Source: Mycobacterium deserti (lineage in GTDB: Bacteria; Actinomycetota; Actinomycetes; Mycobacteriales; Mycobacteriaceae). Taken from it: DNA of 64,000 nt. The notes under the pieces were generated by a model. That model searched no databases. It worked only from the letters and a program-made list of their open reading frames with translations, and was not told the origin of the DNA. Below, in pieces: positions 48,229 to 56,080 of this stretch. The stretch is taken from the NCBI RefSeq assembly GCF_025345615.1, contig NZ_JAODWD010000001.1:809304-873303 (forward strand). The letters are read 5' to 3'. The translations under genes were made by a program, and so were the position numbers. Position 1 is the stretch's first letter, and each line of letters begins with the position of its first letter.

Positions 48229-51200
48229 CGAACTTCCCCTTCAGCTGCGACGAACAAATCGTCAACGCGTACAAACTGCGATGCGTAAGTCAGTGGTATA
48301 GGAATTCGGTCAAGAAGCGGTCCACCGCCTCCCTCTTCAGGCACCACTAGCCAAATCGCTTGATCTCGCCTGGTGGTTATGTCGGCAAGCTTGCTCAGCA
48401 CTGACATGTGTCCGTAGCGTGCCAAGGGCGCAGCCTCGGTGATCACCACCGGGCGGTCTACGCCAGCCGCGTTGGAGAGTGCGTTGGCGATGGCGGTCTC
48501 GACGCCCGGTATGCTCTGCTCGACAAGCGCACTCAAGCCCCTGGCGTCGACCGATTCCTTAGCTGCGGCATCCGCCGCGAGTACTGCGTCCCATGGCACG
48601 CCAGCCTTCTCTGAGCTCTTCTTAAGTAACTCAAGTAGCACATCCGTGATATTGACCTCAGAAGCGCTGAAGGCTGTAACAAGCCCGGCAGCAATCCATG
48701 CAGCCTGCTTCGCGGGGGCACCCAGCACGAGGAACGAACGAGCGGACATACTCTCGCGCAGAAGCCTACTGGTCGGGTGACTGAAGCTATCAACCTTGCG
48801 GATCGGGATTGCAGGCAAAGACGTTTGCGTCAGGAACGTCGTGTCTGAATGCAATGACGGCACCGAGTAGGAATCACCGTCCCAAGTGAGTCCAGTGCCC
48901 GCATCTGCTAGGAGCTGGTCGAGGGCAGGCCTGCCAGGCACGTCGGCCACTCCAGGGAAACGAACCTGAACGAGCCGCTTGACCGCATTAACGGAGAAGC
49001 GCTGTGAAGGCATTGTCGAACCGAGCGCAAGGCGTACTGCATCCACGACCGGCATGCTCTTTGAGTAGAGCTCTCCGCTTGCAGAGGCCGCCACACCATC
49101 GGCAAGGCGCGCAGCTAGGCGTACAAGCCGGGTGTCGTCCAGCGAGGGAACACTATTAGTCCAGATTTGGCGCAACGCTGGGATCGACCTGCCACGAGGC
49201 ACGACGAACTCGCCGGCGTCCGCAGACTCATTCACGAGCTGGGTTGCGCGAGCACCTAGAGTTTGGGCCACATCGGCGACGTCCGCAGTCCGTGCAAGCA
49301 ACAGTCGACTGTCTTTCCGACGCCGACGGCGGGCAATTGGTGACTCTTCCTCCGCGCCCTTGGCCTTATCCTCAGCCCGGTCCAGGGCTGCGCGAACCAT
49401 ACCGGCGATAAGTCGTCGGTCCGATGCGGCCGCGCTCGTCGGCGCAAGCGCATCCACAATCGACTCCGTCCAAGCGGCACCATCGAGGCCTTCCAGGACT
49501 CCGGCGACGCGATCGAAAACGCCGTCAAGTAAACCCGCGGCTTGCGGCGACTTTGCCCAGGCATCGCGGAGGCTAGCGAGTGCCATCGAAGCTTGTGCCT
49601 GCCCGCCAAGCCCGAGAGCATTTGCGTGATCGGCAAGGACTGCAAACGGCGCCACATCACCTTCCAAGCCGAGCAGTACCGCGGCGGCAGTTCGCCTCGC
49701 CTGAGCCCGGGGTGATCCCGCGGATTCGACGAGCAGAGCCGCAGCCTTCTGGGGCGATGTGAACGGGTCGGCGGGGTTGATGTCGTCCGGGGGCGCCGGG
49801 CTGGGGAGCAATTGGCTTCCGAACATCTGCCGCCATTGCTTAGCCCGGCCGCGGATTTCTCGCTTGGTTGAATCAACGATCCCCGTGAATCTACTCAGTC
49901 TGCTTGTGTCGAGAGCCGCGAGGTCACCAACCGTCTTAAGTCGGAATGGTTCGAGTGCGCTTAGTGCGCGTGGTGTGAGACCCGACTCTGGCAGAGGAGT
50001 CTCTGGAGTTGCTCGTTCCGCGGCTTCGTCGGCATCCGCCGGCGTGGTCGCGACCGATCCTGCGAGAGAACTCCGCCACTCCGACAGCATGTCGGATGCG
50101 GTGTCATGGCGGCGCTTGATGTCCTTGGCCAGTGCCTTCTCGAAGAATCGGACCATTGCGTCGGCGATAGCTGGGTCGAAGTCACCAGGCTCGATCGTGG
50201 CGCGCTCGACGAACTGAGGAGCAGTCTCGCCGTCGCCGTAGACCGGGGCGTGCCCGGTAGCCATTTCAAACAGGGTCACGGCAGCGGCGTATCGCTCTGC
50301 GGCGGAGTCCCAATGTAGTCGCGTGCCACAACCCAGGAATGGGTCGAGGTAGGGAGGGGTGCCAGCGCTGATCGTGGCTGCGCTGGCCTTTGCGAGAGAG
50401 AAGTCAAAGAGGACCAGGTGCTTGGCGCGGTCACTCCTCTGTTCACGGACTCCCAAGTTCGACGGCTTGATGTCGCGGTGGTCGACGCCAGCCTCGTCTA
50501 GCATTACTAGCGCTTCCAGAAGATCGGTACCCCACCGGTCAAGAAGATCCAGCGAAAGCCGCCTGCGGTCGCGTAGTACTTCAGCGAGGGTTTCTTCTCC
50601 CGCGGACTCAAGGAGGAGCGCATTCCGGTCTCCAACTCTGATGGGCACCGTCTCGATAATGCGAACGATGCGCGGGTGCTTGCGACCGGTCAGAGCGGCC
50701 AGCACCTCGACTTCTGCGTCGAGTCGCTTGGCGGCGTTATCGTCTATAGCAACTTTGAGGACGCGCGCTTCCCCATCTGCTTCGGCGTCTCGCACCAGGA
50801 GTCCAACAGCCGTTGAACCGGAACCGAGTCGTCGTACCAGCTCAAACCTGCCACCGATCAAAGTGCCGGGTGGAGCGTCGAGCGGGTCGATGTCCGTGTC
50901 CCCGTTGCTGCTTCCCAATTCACGCTCGACGCGACTCAACATCTCCAGGAAGGTGTTGGCATCGCGAAGCCGGTCGCTTACCACCGGATTTGTAGCCGCG
51001 AGCACGAGCTCGCGAAGTGCCTCAGGAACTTGCGGAAGATCTGCGGCGAGATCCAGCCCGTGCTCGCGCTCTAGCCTCTGCTTTAGCTCTACTGCGCTCG
51101 TCGCTGGATCGTGGCCCGCGATCAGTAGATAGGTCAGTGCGCCAAGTGCGAAGACATCGAGGCGGGACCGGTTAGCATCGGGTCGCCACTGTCCTTCGGG

Positions 51201-52667
51201 TGCCACGTAAGCCCCGGCCACTCGGTTCGCTTCGCCGTGTTTTCGTGCTTCGAGCAGACCAAAGATGCGGGTCGCATTTCCTTGGGTCTCAATCACGCTA
51301 GGGCTGGCGCCCTCGGCGGCGCCGGCAACACTCCACCCACCTATAAGTGTCCGCGGCGGGCTATCGGCGTGGACTACGACGGCTGATGGGTTTAGGCCCC
51401 GGTGGACAATGCCGTTGCTGTGGGCGTACTGGACCGATTCAGCGAGCTGGCGTACAAGAGCCACATGTGCTCGAAGGTCGAGCTTCTCTCCGTTGTCCGC
51501 GAGCCAGAGATCAAGCCGCTGGTCATCGGGGTCATACGGGAAGACGAGGCCACTACCCAGCTCGTCCTCAACGATGTCCTGCGGTGCCAGGATGCCCGGA
51601 TGATGTAATCGGGAAGTCAGCCCATACTCCCGCTCGGCGAGCCGCCGCGCGCCCGCTATTTGTGCCGTTGATGCACCCTGAGGAGAAGTAAAGAAGCGAA
51701 TTCGAGCGAGCTTGCGGGTCACGCGATGTTCGGCGGGCCAGTCCTGCCAGTCGTCATCTTCGTCGAGCGCTTGGCCGATCAGTCGCCAAGAACCGACCTC
51801 TCGTTCGCGCCGAAGAGCGAATCCCGCTTGGTCAACTGCGCGTAGGAAGTCTCGCTCGTTGACGGCTTCTCGCCGCGGCGGTTCGAGAAGCAGCTCAGCG
51901 ATGCCCGGCAGACTTGTCTGCTGCTCGCGGCCGTCGAGGCCGTAGAGGTCATTCTTATCGGCGCCCGAGAGTAGGCATCGCGTCGTGTGAGCATGAAGGA
52001 AGACCGCAGGCTTCACGAACGGGATGGTGCGCGCGTCCAGCCCCGCGTTGACCGCGGCATTCTTCAGCGCCCCGGCAAGACGCCGTGCCTTCATCGCGGT
52101 CTTCTTGAGCGGTGAGTCTTCCGAACGGTGAGCCAGTTGCCAGCGGTAGGCGTTGCCGCTGATGGCACCCTGATAATGCTTTAGCTCGACGAGGTAAAGC
52201 GCGCCCTCCCCTAGAACGAGAAGGTCGACTTCAGACCAGGTGCCGTTGCTGTCGACGAACTCGAAGTTGCTCCACGCGTGGAAGGGGCTGCGGTCAGGAA
52301 GAAGTTCGCGAATATGTTCGAGCCCCTCTTGCTCATGAGGATGCTCCGATTCGGTGACGACGTGCCATCGCTCACTGTTGGGTTGCATGAAACACTGTCG
52401 CCTCCCGTTTTCACCCCGGCAAACCGCACGTGCTAATCCTTCCACGACGATCCGACGCGGCGGGTCGTATCCCCAGTAGAGTCGCAGTCGGGCGAGCTCA
52501 CCGCTAACGACAGTCGCGAGGTGGTGGACTAGGGAACGGCAACGGAGATGTATTAGCTCGCCGAACGCGGATCGGCCTAATGACTGCTGTATCCGCACGA
52601 CGTCGGTGGTGAACACGAAGGACAGATCCTCTAAGGAGGGGTTCAAAGCTCGCGCCTTATCGAACAT
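48225..52667 (-). CDS. pglW: PglW: NERD-kinase protein of BREX type 2
   Basis: The 1480-residue product is the type 2 BREX kinase. From the N terminus: a NERD nuclease-like domain (TWSEVDLLVLGEGALYLVEL, about residue 150), a degenerate kinase with HRGLNPSAV (about 422) lacking the catalytic Asp and DFG, then an active-looking Ser/Thr kinase (LVRRLGSGSTAVGLLV, HRDIKPSN about 730, DFSLAK about 754). A helix-hairpin-helix-like segment (LEPFRLKTVGDLAALDTSRL) and a long C-terminal part follow. S. coelicolor PglW is an autophosphorylating kinase. I chose ATG 52667 (MFDKARALNP), with AAGGG upstream; an in-frame start at 52781 would overlap the divergent gene. Confidence 0.93.
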   Translation of the reverse strand: MFDKARALNPSLEDLSFVFTTDVVRIQQSLGRSAFGELIHLRCRSLVHHLATVVSGELARLRLYWGYDPPRRIVVEGLARAVCRGENGRRQCFMQPNSERWHVVTESEHPHEQEGLEHIRELLPDRSPFHAWSNFEFVDSNGTWSEVDLLVLGEGALYLVELKHYQGAISGNAYRWQLAHRSEDSPLKKTAMKARRLAGALKNAAVNAGLDARTIPFVKPAVFLHAHTTRCLLSGADKNDLYGLDGREQQTSLPGIAELLLEPPRREAVNERDFLRAVDQAGFALRREREVGSWRLIGQALDEDDDWQDWPAEHRVTRKLARIRFFTSPQGASTAQIAGARRLAEREYGLTSRLHHPGILAPQDIVEDELGSGLVFPYDPDDQRLDLWLADNGEKLDLRAHVALVRQLAESVQYAHSNGIVHRGLNPSAVVVHADSPPRTLIGGWSVAGAAEGASPSVIETQGNATRIFGLLEARKHGEANRVAGAYVAPEGQWRPDANRSRLDVFALGALTYLLIAGHDPATSAVELKQRLEREHGLDLAADLPQVPEALRELVLAATNPVVSDRLRDANTFLEMLSRVERELGSSNGDTDIDPLDAPPGTLIGGRFELVRRLGSGSTAVGLLVRDAEADGEARVLKVAIDDNAAKRLDAEVEVLAALTGRKHPRIVRIIETVPIRVGDRNALLLESAGEETLAEVLRDRRRLSLDLLDRWGTDLLEALVMLDEAGVDHRDIKPSNLGVREQRSDRAKHLVLFDFSLAKASAATISAGTPPYLDPFLGCGTRLHWDSAAERYAAAVTLFEMATGHAPVYGDGETAPQFVERATIEPGDFDPAIADAMVRFFEKALAKDIKRRHDTASDMLSEWRSSLAGSVATTPADADEAAERATPETPLPESGLTPRALSALEPFRLKTVGDLAALDTSRLSRFTGIVDSTKREIRGRAKQWRQMFGSQLLPSPAPPDDINPADPFTSPQKAAALLVESAGSPRAQARRTAAAVLLGLEGDVAPFAVLADHANALGLGGQAQASMALASLRDAWAKSPQAAGLLDGVFDRVAGVLEGLDGAAWTESIVDALAPTSAAASDRRLIAGMVRAALDRAEDKAKGAEEESPIARRRRRKDSRLLLARTADVADVAQTLGARATQLVNESADAGEFVVPRGRSIPALRQIWTNSVPSLDDTRLVRLAARLADGVAASASGELYSKSMPVVDAVRLALGSTMPSQRFSVNAVKRLVQVRFPGVADVPGRPALDQLLADAGTGLTWDGDSYSVPSLHSDTTFLTQTSLPAIPIRKVDSFSHPTSRLLRESMSARSFLVLGAPAKQAAWIAAGLVTAFSASEVNITDVLLELLKKSSEKAGVPWDAVLAADAAAKESVDARGLSALVEQSIPGVETAIANALSNAAGVDRPVVITEAAPLARYGHMSVLSKLADITTRRDQAIWLVVPEEGGGGPLLDRIPIPLTYASQFVRVDDLFVAAEGEVR

Positions 52668-52742
52668 GTGCCCTTCATGCGGCGCGATGGCCCGGTACCC
52701 TCCCAAGTAAATCGAATGCCCCGGGGATGCAAAGGAGCAGGT
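52668..52742. promoter_or_regulatory. 75-bp divergent promoter region, pglW / TIR-like gene
   Basis: The only space between the start of the BREX operon (minus) and the TIR-like operon (plus). The plus side ends in AAAGGAG (52731-52737), a strong ribosome site that fixes GTG 52743. The minus side has AAGGG before pglW. Both operons' promoters must overlap here or lie within the genes. Confidence 0.6.
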
Positions 52743-53126
52743 GTGGCCACACGTGTGTACACAAGTTTTGATTATGACCACGATGCCACATTGAAAAACT
52801 TTCTAGTAGGGCAATCGCGCCTTCCAGATTCTCCGTTTGAAATTAGTGACTGGTCGATAAAAGTGGCATCACCAGGCTGGAAAGCAGAAGCTCGACGACG
52901 GATCCGGGCAAGCGACACTGTGGCTGTAATATGCGGACAATTTACACACACTGCCGTGGGGGTGGCTACTGAGGTGCAGATCGCTCGAGAAGAATCTATT
53001 CCTTACTTTCTATTAAAAGGCTATCGGGATAGAACTTGCTATAAGCCGACAACTGCGCTACCTGCTGATCAAATTTACCCATGGACGTGGGATAACCTCA
53101 AAATCTTGGTTGGCGGCGGTCGATGA
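52743..53126 (+). CDS. TIR-like (DUF1863 / ThsB-type) protein
   Basis: The 127-residue protein resembles the TIR-like DUF1863 family, which includes ThsB of Thoeris: RVYTSFDYDHDATLKNFLVGQ at the start, PFEISDWSIKVASPGWKAEARRRI, the strand TVAVICGQFTHTAVGVATEVQIARE and IPYFLLKGYRDRTCYKP. In Thoeris such proteins sense phage and make a cyclic ADP-ribose signal. The conserved Glu in ATEVQIA is a candidate catalytic residue. GTG 52743 follows AAAGGAG; an in-frame ATG at 52668 lies in pglW's leader. It overlaps the membrane protein by 4 bp. The DNA is visibly more A/T-rich than its neighbours. Confidence 0.86.
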   Translation: MATRVYTSFDYDHDATLKNFLVGQSRLPDSPFEISDWSIKVASPGWKAEARRRIRASDTVAVICGQFTHTAVGVATEVQIAREESIPYFLLKGYRDRTCYKPTTALPADQIYPWTWDNLKILVGGGR

Positions 53127-53584
53127 CATCGGGCGATGACGGGAACCCGCAGACCATGGAGTTCTACAAACTCGCCGTCGACATGGCCGATAAAATATCG
53201 GGCCGCAGGGCAACGTCCAATTCGTTCTTCCTCACCGTTCAGACTGCATTCGTTGCCGTTGTAGGGCTAGCTGCTCCCGCCTTGGAGAGCCGCCCGTGGT
53301 GGGTCAGCTCCGTGATAGCAGCTGCCGGAGTTACAATCTCGGTCTCTTGGTGGCTACAGCTTCGTAGCTATCGCGACCTTAATAAAGCGAAGTTCGCGGT
53401 GATCCTCGATATGGAATCTCGGCTGTCAGAGAAAGTGTTTACAAACGAGTGGAAAACGTTAAAGGAAGATCCTGTTGAGTCCTGGAGAGAGCGCTACGCG
53501 GAGCTCGGCCTCGTTGAGCGGGTTATCCCTGTCGTGTTCGCGGTACTATACGTTGCTCTACTCCTCGGAAGGCTCCTCCATTGA
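53123..53584 (+). CDS. Small multi-pass membrane protein in TIR cassette
   Basis: A 153-residue protein with three hydrophobic segments: NSFFLTVQTAFVAVVGLAAP, WVSSVIAAAGVTISVSWWL and, at the C terminus, VIPVVFAVLYVALLLGRLL. Between them is a soluble helical region (RDLNKAKFAVILDMESRLSE). The lead-in YKLAVDMADKISGRRATSN resembles proteins named RipA-family octameric membrane proteins and two-TM effectors of the SLATT type; that link is from memory. It overlaps the TIR-like gene by 4 bp (ATGA) and is overlapped by the next by 4 bp, so the three are one unit and this may be the membrane effector. Confidence 0.82.
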   Translation: MTSGDDGNPQTMEFYKLAVDMADKISGRRATSNSFFLTVQTAFVAVVGLAAPALESRPWWVSSVIAAAGVTISVSWWLQLRSYRDLNKAKFAVILDMESRLSEKVFTNEWKTLKEDPVESWRERYAELGLVERVIPVVFAVLYVALLLGRLLH

Positions 53585-53883
53585 CGTATTTGGAGGATGA
53601 TGCGTCGCTGATCAAATCTATGTTGCCACGCGACGTTTCGCCGCCGGCTGAATCAGATTATTTGTTCATCCTGTACGCAGTGCTGATGCGGTCGCAGGGT
53701 GAGGCAGTCCGCCTGTCCGATGTTCACGACGCGTGGACAGCATGGAAACTATTAACAACAGACGACCATGAGGCGCTATTGCCATTCGACCAGCTTGATC
53801 CAGACGTGCAAGCGGAGGATCAGCCTTATGTTGACGCCATTGTTGCCGCAGCCAGGCGGCAGAAGGAGCGACCGAGCTTCTAG
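53581..53883 (+). CDS. Small acidic protein, third gene of TIR cassette
   Basis: A 100-residue acidic protein starting at TTG 53581, within the previous gene's TGA. Visible: YLEDDASLIKSMLPRDVSPP, LFILYAVLMRSQGEAVRLSD and VHDAWTAWKLLTTDDHEALLP, then a hydrophilic helix. I recall a family of similar-length actinobacterial proteins, perhaps DUF7701, but cannot confirm it. It may be a regulator, immunity or adaptor protein for the TIR/membrane pair. Nothing enzymatic is visible. Confidence 0.72.
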   Translation: MTYLEDDASLIKSMLPRDVSPPAESDYLFILYAVLMRSQGEAVRLSDVHDAWTAWKLLTTDDHEALLPFDQLDPDVQAEDQPYVDAIVAAARRQKERPSF

Positions 53884-54002
53884 ATTGCGTCTGGCGAAGT
53901 GCCCGCGTGGCTGGTCCGACGCAGGACCTTGGTACTCACACCTATGGTTAACCACCGACCGAGTGTTTGTCGCCGCGTCTCATTTTTCGGCCACCTACGC
54001 TG

Positions 54003-54932
54003 ATGGCCGTGGGTGGCGATGAGGACAGCGAACGTCGAGACTTCTTTATCAGCTACACAGCCGCAGACGCGGCATGGGCTGAATGGATCGCGTGGACCTT
54101 GGAGGAGGCCGGATACACGACCTTCCTCCAGACTTGGGACTTCACGCCAGGTGCGCACTTCGTCCAGGAGATGCACCGCGCAACCTCGCTCGCGGATCGC
54201 ACGATCGCAGTGCTTTCTGGGAATTACTTACAGTCCCAGTTCGCCAGCGCCGAATGGCAAGAAGCGTGGCGGGCAGACCCTTCTGGAGAACAGAGGCGAT
54301 TGTTGGTCCTCCGGGTTGAAGACTGCGATCGTCCGGGGCTGTTGGGACAGGTCGTGTCGGTTGATCTGTTTGGGATGGAAATGGAGACTGCACGATCGCA
54401 CCTTCTCAGCGCGGTCAGCTCAGAACGCCGAAAACCCCCACTTCCGCCTGATTTTCCAGGAGCGGAAGCGCCGATTACGCCTCCACCATTTCCAGGTCGG
54501 CTCATACCTGCATCTGCAGAGGAGTCCTACGGCGCCGGAGGTCCGATCAGCCGGGAGAACCCATTCGCGGTTGCCTACATGTGGTGGTACGGCATTCTTC
54601 AGCTAAATGAGGAAATCGTCCGGTCCACGGTGACCCCAGAGTCGGACGGTCAATGGGATCTGCCCGCCCTTCGTTCCCGTACAAGCGATAGCGGTATCGC
54701 CACCGGCGTAATGAAGCCCGTCTACGACGTTGCTTACGTCAGACTCGCGGAGGATTTACCTGAAGGCGCAGCGGTCTGGCAACTAGTTGGAGGTCAATTT
54801 CCGACAGAGGTCATGGTGGTCACACTCGTTCTTCGGCCAGAACTTGGTGGTTGGCGGGTACATGCAGTCGGCCAGCCAGTACCACCATCGGCTCTCCCCC
54901 GCACATGGACACCAGGCTTGTCGAGTTCCTAA
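54003..54932 (+). CDS. TIR domain protein with unrecognised C-terminal domain
   Basis: A 309-residue protein with an N-terminal TIR domain (TIR_2 type): RRDFFISYTAADAAWAEWIA, AGYTTFLQTWDFTPGAHFV (BB loop region), RTIAVLSGNYLQSQFASAEW with the candidate NADase Glu, and RLLVLRVEDCDRPGLL. A Pro-rich linker of about 30 residues (res. 145-180) leads to a C-terminal beta-rich domain (AVAYMWWYGILQLNEEI, VYDVAYVRLAEDL, LVGGQFPTEVMVVTLVL). The latter is not recognised. ATG 54003 is preferred. The TIR domain is unlike the DUF1863-type protein 1 kb away. It is 119 bp after the cassette and last in the island. Confidence 0.85.
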   Translation: MAVGGDEDSERRDFFISYTAADAAWAEWIAWTLEEAGYTTFLQTWDFTPGAHFVQEMHRATSLADRTIAVLSGNYLQSQFASAEWQEAWRADPSGEQRRLLVLRVEDCDRPGLLGQVVSVDLFGMEMETARSHLLSAVSSERRKPPLPPDFPGAEAPITPPPFPGRLIPASAEESYGAGGPISRENPFAVAYMWWYGILQLNEEIVRSTVTPESDGQWDLPALRSRTSDSGIATGVMKPVYDVAYVRLAEDLPEGAAVWQLVGGQFPTEVMVVTLVLRPELGGWRVHAVGQPVPPSALPRTWTPGLSSS

Positions 54933-54968
54933 ATCAAGCAACATTTGGCGATGTCTGCCTCCGCGTGT

Positions 54969-54987
54969 AGTCCGCACACAGTCCGCA
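54969..54987 (+). repeat. Right arm-type repeats AGTCCGCA x2
   Basis: AGTCCGCA at 54969-54976 and 54980-54987, 11 bp apart and in the same orientation as the pair at 28930-28948. They lie 130 bp inside attR, after the last island gene. Confidence 0.7.
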
Positions 54988-55116
54988 GCACACCCGACCG
55001 CACCCAACGAAAGCCGACGGCTACACACACCCAAACCTGTTGTGCCTCTTGCTTTCACCCATCGTTTCCGTCATCCACCCACAGTGCCCCTAAATCAACA
55101 AAGCCCAGGTCATGCA

Positions 55117-55163
55117 GACTTTTAATCCGCAGGTCCCAGGTTCGAGCCCTGGTGGGGGCACCA
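55117..55163 (+). repeat. attR: 47-bp copy of the tRNA-Lys 3' end
   Basis: Identical to 28827-28873. The 5' half of a tRNA does not precede it, so this is an attachment site left by integration and not a second tRNA gene. It marks the right end of the island. Confidence 0.92.
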
Positions 55164-55816
55164 CGGTTTCGGCCGAGCGTCGGGTGGACGGTTGACGTTG
55201 GCCGGGCTGGACCCGCACCCGGCATTTTGTTTGGCAGTCGCTGCCTCAAATCTCACGCCCATTGCCAAACCTGTAATGGCAGCGGCTGCCAAAATTCAAT
55301 TATCGGAAGAGATTAACATTTAATTATCTGAAAGGTTAAGTTTCCTTCCGAAATTTTATTGCCTAAGGTGCAGCAAATGTAAAAATGACAGCGATCAATT
55401 TATCCTTTGCCAGTTCTACACGTTGCCGCGAACGCGGTGCATGGACCGGCCCTACGACCGACAATCTTTGTAGTCACATGTACGTGCGGCGTTCGAGTCA
55501 GGCTCCGCCCTGGCGCACCCAGATCTTTCCGCCAGGATGGGATACCTCAGTGAGGAAACAACTTAACGACGGAAGGCTGTTGGCGTGCGTCGATGCGGGC
55601 GATCTCAGATGTCAGGGCGCCAGGAAAGGTCCCTGGACTCTCTTCGGGTGTTGAAGACAGCGCACTATGCAGCTAAATTGTTTGCCGGGTCAATAGGATT
55701 GGCGGACGCCCGGTCGTGTTTGCTTGCGCTTAGCGAAGACCAGGCGCAGTATATGAGTTGTTGACGTGTTCGCAATTCATTTGCCACTCGCGACGCTATG
55801 AGAGTCAGGGTGGGGT
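55164..55816. other. Gene-poor region with palindromes after attR
   Basis: No convincing gene. It holds GGCAG-TCG-CTGCC (55233-55245) and the perfect 15-bp TGGCAGCGGCTGCCA (55277-55291), both built on GGCAGC/GCTGCC, followed by an A/T-rich stretch with AATTATC at 55298 and 55322. A frame at 55385-55654 exists but has no family, ribosome site or coding character that I trust. Confidence 0.5.
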
Positions 55817-56080
55817 ATGCGAAAGATCAAATCTTCCGGGGTAAAGAACCGCAGTCACGCGAACGTAAGGACCGACCGGAAAACCGCGTTACCGCATCTG
55901 CGATGGGTACTGCGGCAGGTGATGTCACGAGTGCGTCCAGACGATCTGTCAGGCCCCGAGATTGCCGCTCTCCTCGGGGTCCTGACCCCCGCCCACTCCA
56001 GGGTTATCGGCAGACCAGCCCACCGGCCAGCCACCCTCGTCGGAGTTCGCGATGAGCACCCGACGCCGAATCTCGCTTAG
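55817..56080 (+). CDS. Possible small protein overlapping the XRE gene
   Basis: An 87-residue frame whose middle reads DDLSGPEIAALLGVLTPAHSRVIG, a helical pattern I associate with short mycobacterial proteins, after a basic N terminus. It runs against the XRE gene and overlaps its 3' end by 132 bp, so one of the two is probably not used to its full length. A weak GGGTGGGG lies before ATG 55817. Confidence 0.35.
   Translation: MRKIKSSGVKNRSHANVRTDRKTALPHLRWVLRQVMSRVRPDDLSGPEIAALLGVLTPAHSRVIGRPAHRPATLVGVRDEHPTPNLA

Larger units (their letters stand above)
28827..55163. mobile_element. Integrated genomic island with BREX type 2 and TIR cassettes
   Basis: About 26.3 kb between two 47-bp direct repeats of tRNA-Lys. 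The left end holds a tyrosine integrase, an excisionase-like gene and a RepA-like ATPase gene; the cargo is a six-gene BREX type 2 operon and two TIR-containing loci. No phage structural, conjugation or transposase genes are seen, so it looks like a satellite or an integrative element that is mobilised by others. Codon use and base content become clearly more A/T-rich near 52.7-53.6 kb, a sign of assembly from several sources. Confidence 0.9.

Noticed and set aside
52668..52742. Longer start for the TIR-like protein at ATG 52668
   Set aside because: It would overlap pglW's leader and has no ribosome site, whereas GTG 52743 follows AAAGGAG.
55117..55163. Second tRNA-Lys gene
   Set aside because: Only the 3' half is present; no D arm or 5' acceptor strand precedes it.
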